A DNA stretch of 14,015 bases from JAYWIG01 sp043789035 (GTDB taxonomy: Bacteria; Pseudomonadota; Gammaproteobacteria; Burkholderiales; Burkholderiaceae_E), in NCBI GenBank assembly GCA_043789035.1, contig JAYWIG010000114.1:1-14015 (forward strand), in the 5' to 3' direction. Positions 1 to 6,909 of this stretch are shown here, piece after piece. Every line of letters begins with the position of its first letter. Positions within the stretch are counted from its first letter, which is position 1. A model generated the notes under the pieces. That model did not search any database. It worked only from the letters and a program-made list of their open reading frames with translations, and was not told the DNA's origin. Both the position numbers and the translations under genes were made by a program.

Positions 1-773
1 GCAGGCATCGTCATGCCACCTACAGCAGGCATTCCACCTGTGTTACCAGCAAGCGCAGCCATATCACTAAAGCTAATCGTTCCGCCTTCGAGCGCTGCAA
101 ATACAGACAACTGCTCTACAAGAATGCGTGCCGACTGACGAACTGATTCTTCTGGCGAAATAACGCCATTAGTTTCGATGTCAACAACCAAACGATCTAA
201 GTCGGTGCGTTGCTCTACGCGAGCACTTTCGACTTGATAACTTACGCGACGAACAGGCGAGAACGATGCGTCGAGCACGATGCGACCAATAGACTTATTG
301 TCTTGTAGGTTACGCATAGTACCTGGCACATAGCCACGGCCTTTTTCAACCTTCAACTGCATCTCAAGCTTACCACCTTGGGTAAGCGTGGCGATAACAT
401 GCTCAGGGTTAATCACTTCGACGTCATGCGGCAGATCGATATCGGCAGCAGTCACAATGCCAGCTACGTCTTTGCGCAAGGAAAGAGTCACTTCATCACG
501 GTTGTGCATCTTAAACACAACGCCCTTAAGATTAAGCAGCAAGTCAACAACGTCCTCCCGAACGCCGTCAATTGTTGAGTACTCGTGAACAACACCAGAA
601 ATAGTAACTTCGGTTGGAGCATAACCAACCATCGACGATAGCAATACCCGACGTAGCGCATTGCCTAACGTATGGCCATAACCGCGCTCGAAAGGCTCCA
701 TCACAACGCGGGCGTGAGACGCTCCGAGCTGCTCAACCTCAACGATACGTGGCTTCAACATGGCTGTTTGCAT
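1..773 (-). CDS. rpoA: RNA polymerase subunit alpha, N-terminal 257 residues (3' end off window)
   Basis: The alpha subunit dimerises to nucleate assembly of RNA polymerase, and its C-terminal domain contacts UP elements and activators. The reading frame opens MQTAMLKPRIVEVE, and the family-typical N-terminal-domain motifs follow in order: MEPFERGYGHTLGNALRR, LLSSMVGYAPTEV, GVVHEYST, LLNLKGVVFK, GRGYVPG, SFSPVRRVSY and ARVEQRTDLDRLVVDIETNG. The frame is open to the window edge without a frameshift. After LSVFAALE (about residue 229) comes a Gly/Met/Ala-rich stretch of 28 residues with no sign of the C-terminal domain start, so the interdomain linker seems long. The start ATG (771-773) has AAGGA about 8 bases upstream. 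It lies 31 bases after rpsD, as in other alpha operons. The C-terminal domain and the following rplQ are outside the window. Confidence 0.97.
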   Translation of the reverse strand, partial: MQTAMLKPRIVEVEQLGASHARVVMEPFERGYGHTLGNALRRVLLSSMVGYAPTEVTISGVVHEYSTIDGVREDVVDLLLNLKGVVFKMHNRDEVTLSLRKDVAGIVTAADIDLPHDVEVINPEHVIATLTQGGKLEMQLKVEKGRGYVPGTMRNLQDNKSIGRIVLDASFSPVRRVSYQVESARVEQRTDLDRLVVDIETNGVISPEESVRQSARILVEQLSVFAALEGGTISFSDMAALAGNTGGMPAVGGMTMP

Positions 774-804
774 AGATGATTCCTTATTTTGTAAGTAACT
801 TGGA

Positions 805-1428
805 TTAGCGTGAGTACAACTCGACGATCAAGCTCTCGTTAATGTCGGCACTAAGGTCTGAACGGTCTGGCACTTTTTTGAAAGTACCTTCCATCTTGGT
901 TTTATCAACCGAAACCCAATCAGGGAAACCCTGTTGTTCGGCTAAATTCAACGAATCAACCACACGAGCTTGTTTCTTCGACTTATCGCGAATAGAAACA
1001 ACATCGGTTGGCTTAACCAGCGCTGAAGGGATATTCAATACTTGGCCGTTTACGGTGATGGCTTTATGGCTTACCAACTGACGCGCTTCAGCACGTGTTG
1101 AACCAAAACCCATACGATATACGACGTTGTCTAAACGGCACTCAAGCAACTGCAAAAGGTTTTCACCAGTGCTGCCTTTGAGACGTTCAGCTTCAGCAAA
1201 GTAGCGGCGGAACTGACGCTCCAACACACCATACATACGCTTTACTTTTTGCTTCTCACGCAACTGAATCCCGTAGTCCGATGTACGCGCACCTGAGGTG
1301 CGGCCATGCTGACCAGGTTTGCTGTCTAGTTTGCACTTGGTATCAAGTCCACGTCTAGCGCTTTTTAAGAAGAGGTCGGTACCTTCCCGACGAGACAATC
1401 TAGCCTTAGGGCCAATATAACGTGCCAC
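805..1428 (-). CDS. rpsD: 30S ribosomal protein S4
   Basis: S4 is a primary 16S rRNA-binding protein that starts assembly of the 30S body and lines the mRNA entry tunnel. The 207-residue product matches the usual length. It opens MARYIGPKARLSRREGTDLF, continues with KPGQHGRTSGARTSDYG, and has an S4 RNA-binding domain at about residues 97-160 (RLDNVVYRMGFGSTRAEARQ, then VSHKAITVNGQ). It is the zinc-free form, with no N-terminal CxxC cluster. The start is GTG (1426-1428), preceded by AAAGGAAAA. In E. coli S4 is the repressor of the alpha operon; the sequence here does not show whether that holds. The 106-base gap before it, from rpsK, is longer than its neighbours and contains hairpins. Confidence 0.98.
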   Translation of the reverse strand: MARYIGPKARLSRREGTDLFLKSARRGLDTKCKLDSKPGQHGRTSGARTSDYGIQLREKQKVKRMYGVLERQFRRYFAEAERLKGSTGENLLQLLECRLDNVVYRMGFGSTRAEARQLVSHKAITVNGQVLNIPSALVKPTDVVSIRDKSKKQARVVDSLNLAEQQGFPDWVSVDKTKMEGTFKKVPDRSDLSADINESLIVELYSR

Positions 1429-1448
1429 GAATTTTCCTTTCTAGAGCG

Positions 1449-1462
1449 AGCCTCGTAAGGCT
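1449..1462 (-). promoter_or_regulatory. Small hairpin in the rpsK-rpsD gap
   Basis: In the transcribed sense the gap between rpsK and rpsD contains AGCCT-TACG-AGGCT, a perfect 5-base-pair stem with a four-base loop. It ends about 11 bases before the rpsD Shine-Dalgarno site. Just upstream, at 1473-1487, CACTA-CAGGT-TAGTG forms a second 5-base-pair stem, which competes with an alternative pairing of CCACT (1491-1495) with AGTGG (1472-1476). No T tract follows, so it is not a terminator. It could tune rpsD translation or mark a processing site. Both stems are short and could be chance. Confidence 0.35.
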
Positions 1463-1534
1463 GCTTTCAGTCCACTAACCTGTAGTGAACAGTGGGCTTA
1501 TTAATAAAAATGAAACTAAATTTGCAACGAACTT

Positions 1535-1951
1535 TTAGATACGACGCTTTTTGGGCGGGCGGCATCCATTGTGCGGAACGGGCGTGATGTCATTGATCGA
1601 TAAGATCTTGATGCCAAGCGCATTCAATGCACGTACTGATGATTCACGACCTGGGCCTGGGCCTTTGATCAGAACATCGAGATTCTTAATGCCGCACTCT
1701 TGAGCAGCGCGTCCCGCAGCTTCCGATGCAACCTGCGCAGCGAAAGGTGTTGATTTACGCGAGCCTTTAAAACCAGCACCGCCCGATGTAGCCCAAGACA
1801 AAGCATTGCCTTGGCGATCAGTAATGGTGATGATGGTGTTATTGAAAGAAGCGTGAACGTGGGCAATACCCTCCGATACATTCTTCTTCGACTTCTTACG
1901 CAAACGCGATGCTGCAGCTGCAGCGGCGGATTGTGATTTATTAGTTGCCAT
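1535..1951 (-). CDS. rpsK: 30S ribosomal protein S11
   Basis: S11 sits on the platform of the 30S subunit near the E site and contacts the 3' region of 16S rRNA. The product has 138 residues, slightly longer than E. coli S11 (129). The excess is an Ala/Ser-rich N-terminus (QSAAAAAASRLRKKSKK). The conserved core is intact: GIAHVHASFNNTIITITD, GNALSWATSGGAGFKGSRKS, TPFAAQVA, GPGPGRESSVRALN, and the C-terminal PHNGCRPPKKRRI. The start ATG (1949-1951) is preceded by the purine stretch AAAGAGAAA, a modest ribosome-binding site. It follows rpsM after 26 bases. Confidence 0.98.
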   Translation of the reverse strand: MATNKSQSAAAAAASRLRKKSKKNVSEGIAHVHASFNNTIITITDRQGNALSWATSGGAGFKGSRKSTPFAAQVASEAAGRAAQECGIKNLDVLIKGPGPGRESSVRALNALGIKILSINDITPVPHNGCRPPKKRRI

Positions 1952-1977
1952 AGATTTTCTCTTTAGTCAGCGACAAA

Positions 1978-2343
1978 TTATTTCTTGAGCGACGCAGCAG
2001 CCTTGCGAGGGCCTTTGCGAGTACGCGCGTTTGTGCGGGTACGCTGACCACGCAACGGCAAGCCACGGCGATGGCGAACACCACGATAGCAGCCCAAGTC
2101 CATCAATCGCTTGATCGACATTGAGATTTCGCGGCGCAAGTCACCTTCAACGGCAAACTTATTGATCTCGTCGCGAATACGCTCGAGTTCTGCATCGTTC
2201 AAGTCTTTTACCTTCTTCGAAAAAGGTACATTTGCTGCAGAGCAAATTTGACGAGCACGGGTGCGACCAATGCCAAAAATAGCCGTCAAGCCGATTTCGG
2301 CGTGTTGACGGTCAGGAATATTAATACCAGCTATACGTGCCAT
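1978..2343 (-). CDS. rpsM: 30S ribosomal protein S13
   Basis: S13 is in the 30S head. It forms intersubunit bridges to L5 and helix 38 of 23S rRNA, and its tail reaches the P-site tRNA. The 121-residue protein begins MARIAGINIPD and carries the helix-two-turn-helix core with GIGRTRA, DLRREISMSIKRLMDLGCYRG and RHRRGLPLRGQRT. The basic tail (from about residue 99, NARTRKGPRK) ends AAASLKK, a few residues longer than in E. coli (118). AAGGG lies about 11 bases before the ATG. In E. coli the alpha-operon pseudoknot sits at the rpsM start. Here rpmJ ends only 23 bases upstream, leaving no comparable leader. Confidence 0.98.
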   Translation of the reverse strand: MARIAGINIPDRQHAEIGLTAIFGIGRTRARQICSAANVPFSKKVKDLNDAELERIRDEINKFAVEGDLRREISMSIKRLMDLGCYRGVRHRRGLPLRGQRTRTNARTRKGPRKAAASLKK

Positions 2344-2366
2344 TTTTATAAGCCCTTAAATCTCTA

Positions 2367-2480
2367 TTAACCTTGACGCTGCTTATGGCGTGGGTCCGTG
2401 CAAATAACGCGTACAACGCCTTTGCGTTTAATGATCTTGCAATTGCGGCAGATCTTTTTTACTGAAGCCATTACTTTCAT
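2367..2480 (-). CDS. rpmJ: 50S ribosomal protein L36, zinc-binding form
   Basis: L36 is the smallest large-subunit protein and sits near the L7/L12 stalk base, bridging 23S rRNA helices. The 37-codon frame begins MKVMASVKKICRNCKI and ends RHKQRQG, the classical family ends. Cys11, Cys14, Cys27 and His32 make the zinc ribbon, so this is the zinc-containing paralogue. Met4 is another possible start, but the first ATG (2478-2480) matches the family's MKV start and has AAGGT about 7 bases upstream. It lies between infA and rpsM, an order typical of betaproteobacteria. Confidence 0.97.
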   Translation of the reverse strand: MKVMASVKKICRNCKIIKRKGVVRVICTDPRHKQRQG

Positions 2481-2497
2481 GATTTACCTTATATTCC

Positions 2498-2512
2498 GTG
2501 ACGTCTCGTCAC
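2498..2512 (-). promoter_or_regulatory. Hairpin across the infA stop codon
   Basis: The transcribed strand reads GTGACG-AGA-CGTCAC, a perfect 6-base-pair stem with a three-base loop. The infA stop codon TGA is in its 5' arm, and it ends about 9 bases before the AAGGT ribosome-binding site of rpmJ. There is no T tract. It could limit re-initiation from infA into rpmJ or mark an mRNA processing point; both ideas are inference. Confidence 0.4.
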
Positions 2513-2727
2513 TTGGCTCTAAATATGATTCTTGCCCTAGTCAAATCGTAGGGTGTTAACTCAACAGTTACCTTGTCCCCCGGCAGAATGCGAATGTAGT
2601 GCATGCGCATTTTCCCGGAGATGTGACCAAGTACGATATGGCCGTTTTCTAACTTAATTCTGAACGTTGCATTGGGTAAGTTTTCAACAACTTCCCCTGG
2701 CATCTGGATGACATCTTCTTTGGACAT
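2509..2727 (-). CDS. infA: Translation initiation factor IF-1
   Basis: IF-1 binds the 30S A site and supports IF-2 and IF-3 during start-codon selection. The 72-residue product is a single OB-fold (S1-like) domain of the usual length. Conserved stretches are LPNATFRIKLENGHIVLGHI, SGKMRMHYIRILPGDKV and ELTPYDLTRARI. It starts just 3 bases after the secY stop. The upstream sequence (TAAGTAATTA) is a poor ribosome-binding site, so translation is probably coupled to secY. Many Burkholderiales carry a second infA elsewhere; that cannot be judged here. Confidence 0.97.
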   Translation of the reverse strand: MSKEDVIQMPGEVVENLPNATFRIKLENGHIVLGHISGKMRMHYIRILPGDKVTVELTPYDLTRARIIFRAK

Positions 2728-2730
2728 TAA

Positions 2731-4044
2731 TTACTTAGCCTGTTTATCGAGCAAGCCCTTGTACTGCTGAGACATCATGTAGGACTGAACTTGCATCATG
2801 AAGTCCATAGTCACCACAACAATAATCAACAAAGAGGTGCCACCGAAATAAAACGGTGCTTTGAAATAGAGAATTAGGAATTCGGGCAACAAACAAACAA
2901 TCGTGATGTAGATTGCACCGATGAGCGTAAGGCGTAACAAAATCTTATCTATGTACTTAGCCGTTTGTTCGCCTGGCCGAATACCGGGGACAAACGCGCC
3001 GCTTTTCTTCAGGTTTTCAGCGGTTTCTTTACTGTTAAACACAAGCGCCGTGTAAAAGAAGCAGAAAAATATAATCGCTGCCGCATACATAGCGATATAC
3101 ACAGGCTGCCCTGGCGACAACGTCGAAGCAACGTCTTTAATGAAGGTCACCACCGCACTCGTCGAAGTACCAGAAGTAAACCATTGCGCTAAAGTCGCAG
3201 GCAACAAAATAATCGACGAAGCAAAAATGGGAGGAATAACGCCCGCCATATTTAACTTCAATGGTAGATGCGAGGTTTGACCTGCATACACCTTATTGCC
3301 AACTTGGCGCTTTGCATAGTTGACTGTGATCTTACGCTGACCGCGTTCAACAAAAACAACAGCGGCAGTTACAGCAATCGCCAACAAGAAGATGCCAATG
3401 CCTGCTGCAGGGTTCATAGCACCAGTTCGTACCAGCTCTCCCATACTACCAATTGCAGAAGGTAAACCTGAAGCAATACCAGCGAAAATTAAAATCGATA
3501 TTCCATTACCTAAACCGCGCTCTGTAATCTGCTCACCCAGCCACATCAGAAACATGGTTCCTGTAACTAACGAAGTAACGGTGGTAAATCTGAACATCAT
3601 ACCCGGGTCAAGCACTAAACCAGCCTGGGACTCGAGCGCAACCGAAATACCAAAGGCCTGGAAAGTTGCCAGCGCCAAAGTGAAGTAGCGGGTGTACTTG
3701 GTCATCGTTCGACGGCCAGTTTCACCTTCTTTTTTCAACTGTTCTAACTGCGGAACCACCACACCTAACAACTGCATAATGATCGATGCAGAGATATAAG
3801 GCATGATGCCAAGCGCAAATACCGTAAATCGGGACAGCGCACCGCCAGAGAACATATTGAACATGCCCAAGATACCACCCTGCTGCCCTTTAAAAAGCGC
3901 AGCTAGTTGCTCCGGATCAATTCCTGGTACAGGAATATGCGCTCCAATGCGAAACACGAGCAATGCCAACAACAAGAATATCACTCGGCGCTTTAGGTCG
4001 CCGAGGTTATTTGTTGTCTGACCAGCTTTAGGGGAAGTTGCCAC
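2731..4044 (-). CDS. secY: Protein translocase subunit SecY
   Basis: SecY is the channel-forming subunit of the SecYEG translocon in the inner membrane, which exports unfolded proteins and inserts membrane proteins. The 437-residue sequence has the expected ten hydrophobic segments, the first at about residues 20-37 (RVIFLLLALLVFRIG). Hallmarks include the plug region (about 56-75, GGILGMFNMFSGGALS), MPYISASIIMQLL, FLMWLGEQITERGLGNGIS, FVERGQRKITVNYAKRQ (fourth cytosolic loop), and the fifth cytosolic loop NLKKSGAFVPGIRPGEQTA, which contacts SecA and ribosome. The start is GTG (4042-4044), supported by N-terminal similarity in length to E. coli; AGG lies about 12 bases upstream, a weak site. 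It follows rplO after 15 bases, the universal spc-operon position. Confidence 0.98.
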   Translation of the reverse strand: MATSPKAGQTTNNLGDLKRRVIFLLLALLVFRIGAHIPVPGIDPEQLAALFKGQQGGILGMFNMFSGGALSRFTVFALGIMPYISASIIMQLLGVVVPQLEQLKKEGETGRRTMTKYTRYFTLALATFQAFGISVALESQAGLVLDPGMMFRFTTVTSLVTGTMFLMWLGEQITERGLGNGISILIFAGIASGLPSAIGSMGELVRTGAMNPAAGIGIFLLAIAVTAAVVFVERGQRKITVNYAKRQVGNKVYAGQTSHLPLKLNMAGVIPPIFASSIILLPATLAQWFTSGTSTSAVVTFIKDVASTLSPGQPVYIAMYAAAIIFFCFFYTALVFNSKETAENLKKSGAFVPGIRPGEQTAKYIDKILLRLTLIGAIYITIVCLLPEFLILYFKAPFYFGGTSLLIIVVVTMDFMMQVQSYMMSQQYKGLLDKQAK

Positions 4045-4059
4045 TAGCGACTGTACCTG

Positions 4060-4488
4060 TTAAGCCAATGTGCCGCCGGCAGCTTCAATAGCAGCCTTTG
4101 CACCTTTAGTTGCGGCAATGCCAGTTAGGCTAACTTTTTTGGTCAATTCGCCAGACAAAATGACTTTTGCAGCTTTGGCCAACTGAGGAACAATACCCGC
4201 AGCTTTCAACCCAAGTAAATCGATGTCGCCACCCATACGCTCGAGATCTGCCAACCGAATCTGTGCAGTGTCTTTTGCAGTCAAGGATTTGAAACCACGT
4301 TTAGGTAGACGACGTTGCAAAGGCATTTGACCGCCCTCGAAACCAACTTTATGAAAGCCGCCTGAACGAGACTTTTGACCTTTATGACCACGGCCAGCTG
4401 TCTTACCAGTGCCCGAACCAATACCACGACCAACGCGCTTGCGCGCCTTATTACTGCCTTCTGCAGGCGTGAGATCATTCAACCGCAT
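4060..4488 (-). CDS. rplO: 50S ribosomal protein L15
   Basis: L15 is a late-assembly large-subunit protein with a long extended N-terminus threading into 23S rRNA. The 142-residue product (E. coli 144) has the Gly/Lys/Arg-rich N-terminal signature: MRLNDLTPAEGSNKARKRVG, then RGIGSGTGKTAGRGHKGQKS, then GFEGGQMPLQRRLPKRGF. A compact C-terminal domain follows, with GIVPQLAKAAKVILSGELTK. The ATG is two bases after the rpmD stop, and its site AGGTGAG lies within the last codons of rpmD. Confidence 0.98.
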   Translation of the reverse strand: MRLNDLTPAEGSNKARKRVGRGIGSGTGKTAGRGHKGQKSRSGGFHKVGFEGGQMPLQRRLPKRGFKSLTAKDTAQIRLADLERMGGDIDLLGLKAAGIVPQLAKAAKVILSGELTKKVSLTGIAATKGAKAAIEAAGGTLA

Positions 4489-4490
4489 TT

Positions 4491-4670
4491 TTAGCTCACC
4501 TTCACAAGGTACGAGACCTTATTGATCATGCCGCGAACGGCTGGTGTGTCTTCGAGCTCGCGTGTTTGACGAATTTTCTTCAAACCTAAACCGAGGACTG
4601 TATCTTTGTGGCTGCCGCGAGTGCCGATTGGGCTCTTCACTAAAGTCACTTTGAGTGTTTTATTCGCCAT
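4491..4670 (-). CDS. rpmD: 50S ribosomal protein L30
   Basis: L30 is a small alpha/beta large-subunit protein. The 59-residue frame reads MANKTLKVTLVKSPIGTRGS, then a middle part with GLGLKKIRQTRELEDTPAV, and ends RGMINKVSYLVKVS. It aligns over its full length with the short bacterial L30 (59 residues in E. coli). It starts 4 bases after rpsE, with AGGG about 8 bases upstream of the ATG inside the end of rpsE. Confidence 0.97.
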   Translation of the reverse strand: MANKTLKVTLVKSPIGTRGSHKDTVLGLGLKKIRQTRELEDTPAVRGMINKVSYLVKVS

Positions 4671-4674
4671 GGTT

Positions 4675-5193
4675 TTACCCTAGGATTTCTTCAACAGATT
4701 TGCCACGCTTAGCGGCAACTTCTGAAGGTGTGCTCATGTTCATCAGAGCGTTAATCGTCGCACGTACCAAGTTGTAAGGATTGGTTGAACCATGGCTCTT
4801 TGCCACAACGTTCGTTACACCAACAACTTCGAAAAGAGCACGCATTGGACCGCCAGCGATGATGCCAGTACCTTCAGGCGCTGGGTTCAACATCACGGAG
4901 CTCGCACCATGCTTACCAACAACTGAGTGCTGAACGGTACCGCCGCGCAAAGAAACTTTGATCATCTTGCGACGAGCTTCTTCCATTGCTTTTTGAACAG
5001 CGACAGGAACTTCTTTGCTCTTGCCTTTGCCCATACCAACGCGGCCATCGCCATCGCCAACGACTGTAAGCGCTGCGAATCCTAAAATCCGGCCGCCCTT
5101 TACAACTTTGGTAACCCGATTAACCGCGATCATTTTCTCGCGTAAACCGTCGTCGCGCTCTTCGCCGCCGACCTTTGGATTAAATTTTGCCAT
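4675..5193 (-). CDS. rpsE: 30S ribosomal protein S5
   Basis: S5 helps shape the mRNA entry site and decoding fidelity, and is a classical site of spectinomycin resistance. The product has 172 residues. The N-terminal double-stranded RNA-binding-like domain spans about 15-80 (EKMIAVNRVTKVVKGGRI and GDGDGRVGMGKGKSKEVP). The C-terminal domain includes GTGIIAGGPMRALFEVVGV and SHGSTNPYNLVRATINAL. The residues around the spectinomycin loop (NRVTKVVKGGR) look wild type. The ribosome-binding site is weak: ACGGA lies about 10 bases upstream. Confidence 0.98.
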   Translation of the reverse strand: MAKFNPKVGGEERDDGLREKMIAVNRVTKVVKGGRILGFAALTVVGDGDGRVGMGKGKSKEVPVAVQKAMEEARRKMIKVSLRGGTVQHSVVGKHGASSVMLNPAPEGTGIIAGGPMRALFEVVGVTNVVAKSHGSTNPYNLVRATINALMNMSTPSEVAAKRGKSVEEILG

Positions 5194-5211
5194 TGCTTAA
5201 ATCCGTTCCGA

Positions 5212-5577
5212 TTAAAACTTAAGGCCAGCTTCACGAGCAGCGTCAGCCAAAGCTTTAACGCGACCGTGATAGCGGAAACCTGAGCGATCAAACGCTACAT
5301 TTGTGACGCCTGCCTTGAGGGCCTTTTCGGCGATCAACTTACCAACCAGCGATGCTGCAGAAACGTTACCGCCCTTGCCAGTTAAGCCTACTAGTTGGGT
5401 TCTTACACCAGCTTCGAGAGTCGAAGCCGTTGCAATAACCTTGCTACCAGTTTGATCAATTACCGTTGCATAAATATGCAAATTACTGCGAGTGATAGTC
5501 AGGCGAGTTGCACGCAACTCTGCGATTTTTAAGCGCGTCTGACGGGCACGGCGCAAACGACTGATTTTCTTATCCAT
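5212..5577 (-). CDS. rplR: 50S ribosomal protein L18
   Basis: L18 binds 5S rRNA and, with L5 and L25, attaches it to the central protuberance. The 121-residue sequence is close to the usual 117-120. It has a basic N-terminus (MDKKISRLRRARQTRLKI) and the family end FDRSGFRYHGRVKALADAAR, followed by EAGLKF. The site GAGAGGTA precedes the ATG by 8 bases. It lies in the standard place between rplF and rpsE. Confidence 0.98.
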   Translation of the reverse strand: MDKKISRLRRARQTRLKIAELRATRLTITRSNLHIYATVIDQTGSKVIATASTLEAGVRTQLVGLTGKGGNVSAASLVGKLIAEKALKAGVTNVAFDRSGFRYHGRVKALADAAREAGLKF

Positions 5578-5596
5578 GTCTATTTACCTCTCGTGC

Positions 5597-6130
5597 TTAC
5601 TTTTTCTTAGTTTCTTTGATCGCTACAGTCTCGTCGTGATAACGAACGCCCTTGCCCTTGTACGGCTCAGGTGGTTTGTACGCACGAATCTCTGCTGCAG
5701 TCTGACCAACGCGCTGCTTATCCGCACCTTTGAGAATAATCTCAGTCGGTGTTGGAGTTGTGCAGGTGACGCCTTCAGGCATCTTATGGTTAATTGGGTG
5801 AGAAAAACCTAAAGCCAAATTCAGGACTGGGCCTTGAACCTGCGCTTTATATCCCACACCGATCAACGTGAGCTTACGCTCAAAACCTTTACTTACGCCC
5901 TGAACCATATTCGCCACCAACGCGCGAAATGTTCCACTCATGGCGCCAGCTTCTCTGGATTCATTTGCTGCACCGAAAGTTAGCGTCGCGCCATCTTTCG
6001 AAATAGTTGCTAACGAATTCAAGCGCTGCGACAAGGTACCCATTGGGCCCTTCACAGTGATCATGTCGCCATTTAGGTTGAAATCAACACCGGCAGGCAA
6101 AACCACTGGCATACGTGCTACACGTGACAT
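5597..6130 (-). CDS. rplF: 50S ribosomal protein L6
   Basis: L6 lies at the base of the L7/L12 stalk near the sarcin-ricin loop and supports binding of translational GTPases. The 177-residue protein (E. coli 177) starts MSRVARMPVVLPAGVDFNLN and contains the two tandem L6 folds. The C-terminal signature is clear: EIILKGADKQRVGQTAAEIR, then YKPPEPYKGKGVRY. Codon use and spacing match its neighbours. AAGGA precedes the ATG by 7 bases. Confidence 0.98.
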   Translation of the reverse strand: MSRVARMPVVLPAGVDFNLNGDMITVKGPMGTLSQRLNSLATISKDGATLTFGAANESREAGAMSGTFRALVANMVQGVSKGFERKLTLIGVGYKAQVQGPVLNLALGFSHPINHKMPEGVTCTTPTPTEIILKGADKQRVGQTAAEIRAYKPPEPYKGKGVRYHDETVAIKETKKK

Positions 6131-6140
6131 GCTGGTTCCT

Positions 6141-6536
6141 TTACGCTACGTAGCCGATGACTTCGCCGCCAAGGCCGACTGTGCGGGCTTTGCGATCTGT
6201 CATGAGGCCTTTAGAGGTGGTAACGATGGCAACGCCTAGACCGTTCATCACCTGTGGCAAATGTGTGGAGCCTTTGTAAACACGTAGGCCGGGGCGTGAT
6301 ACGCGCTCAATGCGCTCGATCACAGGCTTGCCTGCGTAATACTTCAACTCGATATTTAATACTGGCTTACCGCTGTTTGGGTCAACTTTAAACGCTTCTA
6401 CATAGCCTTCGTCCTTCAACAATTGCGCAATAGATACTTTTAACTTCGACGAAGGCATAGCCACACCCAATTTATTAACCCGCTGTGCATTGCGGATTCG
6501 GGTGAACATGTCGGCGACTGGATCGCTCATACTCAT
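6141..6536 (-). CDS. rpsH: 30S ribosomal protein S8
   Basis: S8 binds helix 21 of 16S rRNA early in 30S assembly. In E. coli it also represses spc-operon translation by binding mRNA near the rplE start. The 131-residue product begins MSMSDPVADMFTRIRNAQRV, contains KPVIERIERVSRPGLRVY, and ends LMTDRKARTVGLGGEVIGYVA. A second ATG two codons in is possible, but the first (6534-6536) has GGAG at good spacing and matches the MSMSDP start usual in betaproteobacteria. I did not see an obvious copy of the S8 rRNA site near rplE. Confidence 0.98.
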   Translation of the reverse strand: MSMSDPVADMFTRIRNAQRVNKLGVAMPSSKLKVSIAQLLKDEGYVEAFKVDPNSGKPVLNIELKYYAGKPVIERIERVSRPGLRVYKGSTHLPQVMNGLGVAIVTTSKGLMTDRKARTVGLGGEVIGYVA

Positions 6537-6569
6537 CTGGAAACTCCTATTATCCCTAGTTGCCTAGAT

Positions 6570-6875
6570 TTACCAACTTGCCTTGGTCAAACCAGGGATT
6601 TCGCCACGCATCGCATACTCACGTAGCTTGATGCGGCCTAAACCGAACTGACGGAACGTACCGCGTGGGCGGCCAGTTACGGCGCATCGATTACGCATAC
6701 GGGTTGGGTTAGCGTTACGAGGCATAGCCTGTATCTTTAACCGAGCCTGATAGCGCTCTTCTTCAGTTTTATTTTGATCGTTAATAATTGCTTCGAGAGC
6801 GGCACGCTTAGGAGCGTACTTCTTTACTAAAGCTGCGCGCTTTAAATCGCGGTTGATCATTGAAAGTTTGGCCAC
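6570..6875 (-). CDS. rpsN: 30S ribosomal protein S14, zinc-free form
   Basis: S14 is a 30S head protein near the A and P sites. The 101-residue length and lack of the CxxC...CxxC pair place it in the long zinc-independent class. It reads MAKLSMINRDLKRAALVKKY and ends with the conserved block NRCAVTGRPRGTFRQFGLGR, then IKLREYAMRGEIPGLTKASW. The start is GTG (6873-6875), with AGGA about 7 bases upstream. Met6 is an internal alternative but would remove the conserved N-terminus. Confidence 0.98.
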   Translation of the reverse strand: MAKLSMINRDLKRAALVKKYAPKRAALEAIINDQNKTEEERYQARLKIQAMPRNANPTRMRNRCAVTGRPRGTFRQFGLGRIKLREYAMRGEIPGLTKASW

Positions 6876-6909
6876 TTGATGTCCTATATTCTAGAAAGGT
6901 CAGCGGTAA

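Noticed and set aside
378..588. Two overlapping 66-codon plus-strand frames
   Set aside because: They are antisense to the rpoA N-terminal domain, which reads through without interruption on the minus strand.
1495..1530. TTGCAA with AT-rich TATTAATAA before rpsD as a promoter
   Set aside because: The best spacing is 15 bases with 4/6 hexamers, or 18 with 3/6. This is weak and in AT-rich sequence, where such matches are common.
2485..2496. TATAAG before rpmJ as a -10 for an alpha-operon promoter
   Set aside because: No -35 match at 16-18 bases, and the sequence is part of the rpmJ ribosome-binding region and hairpin flank.
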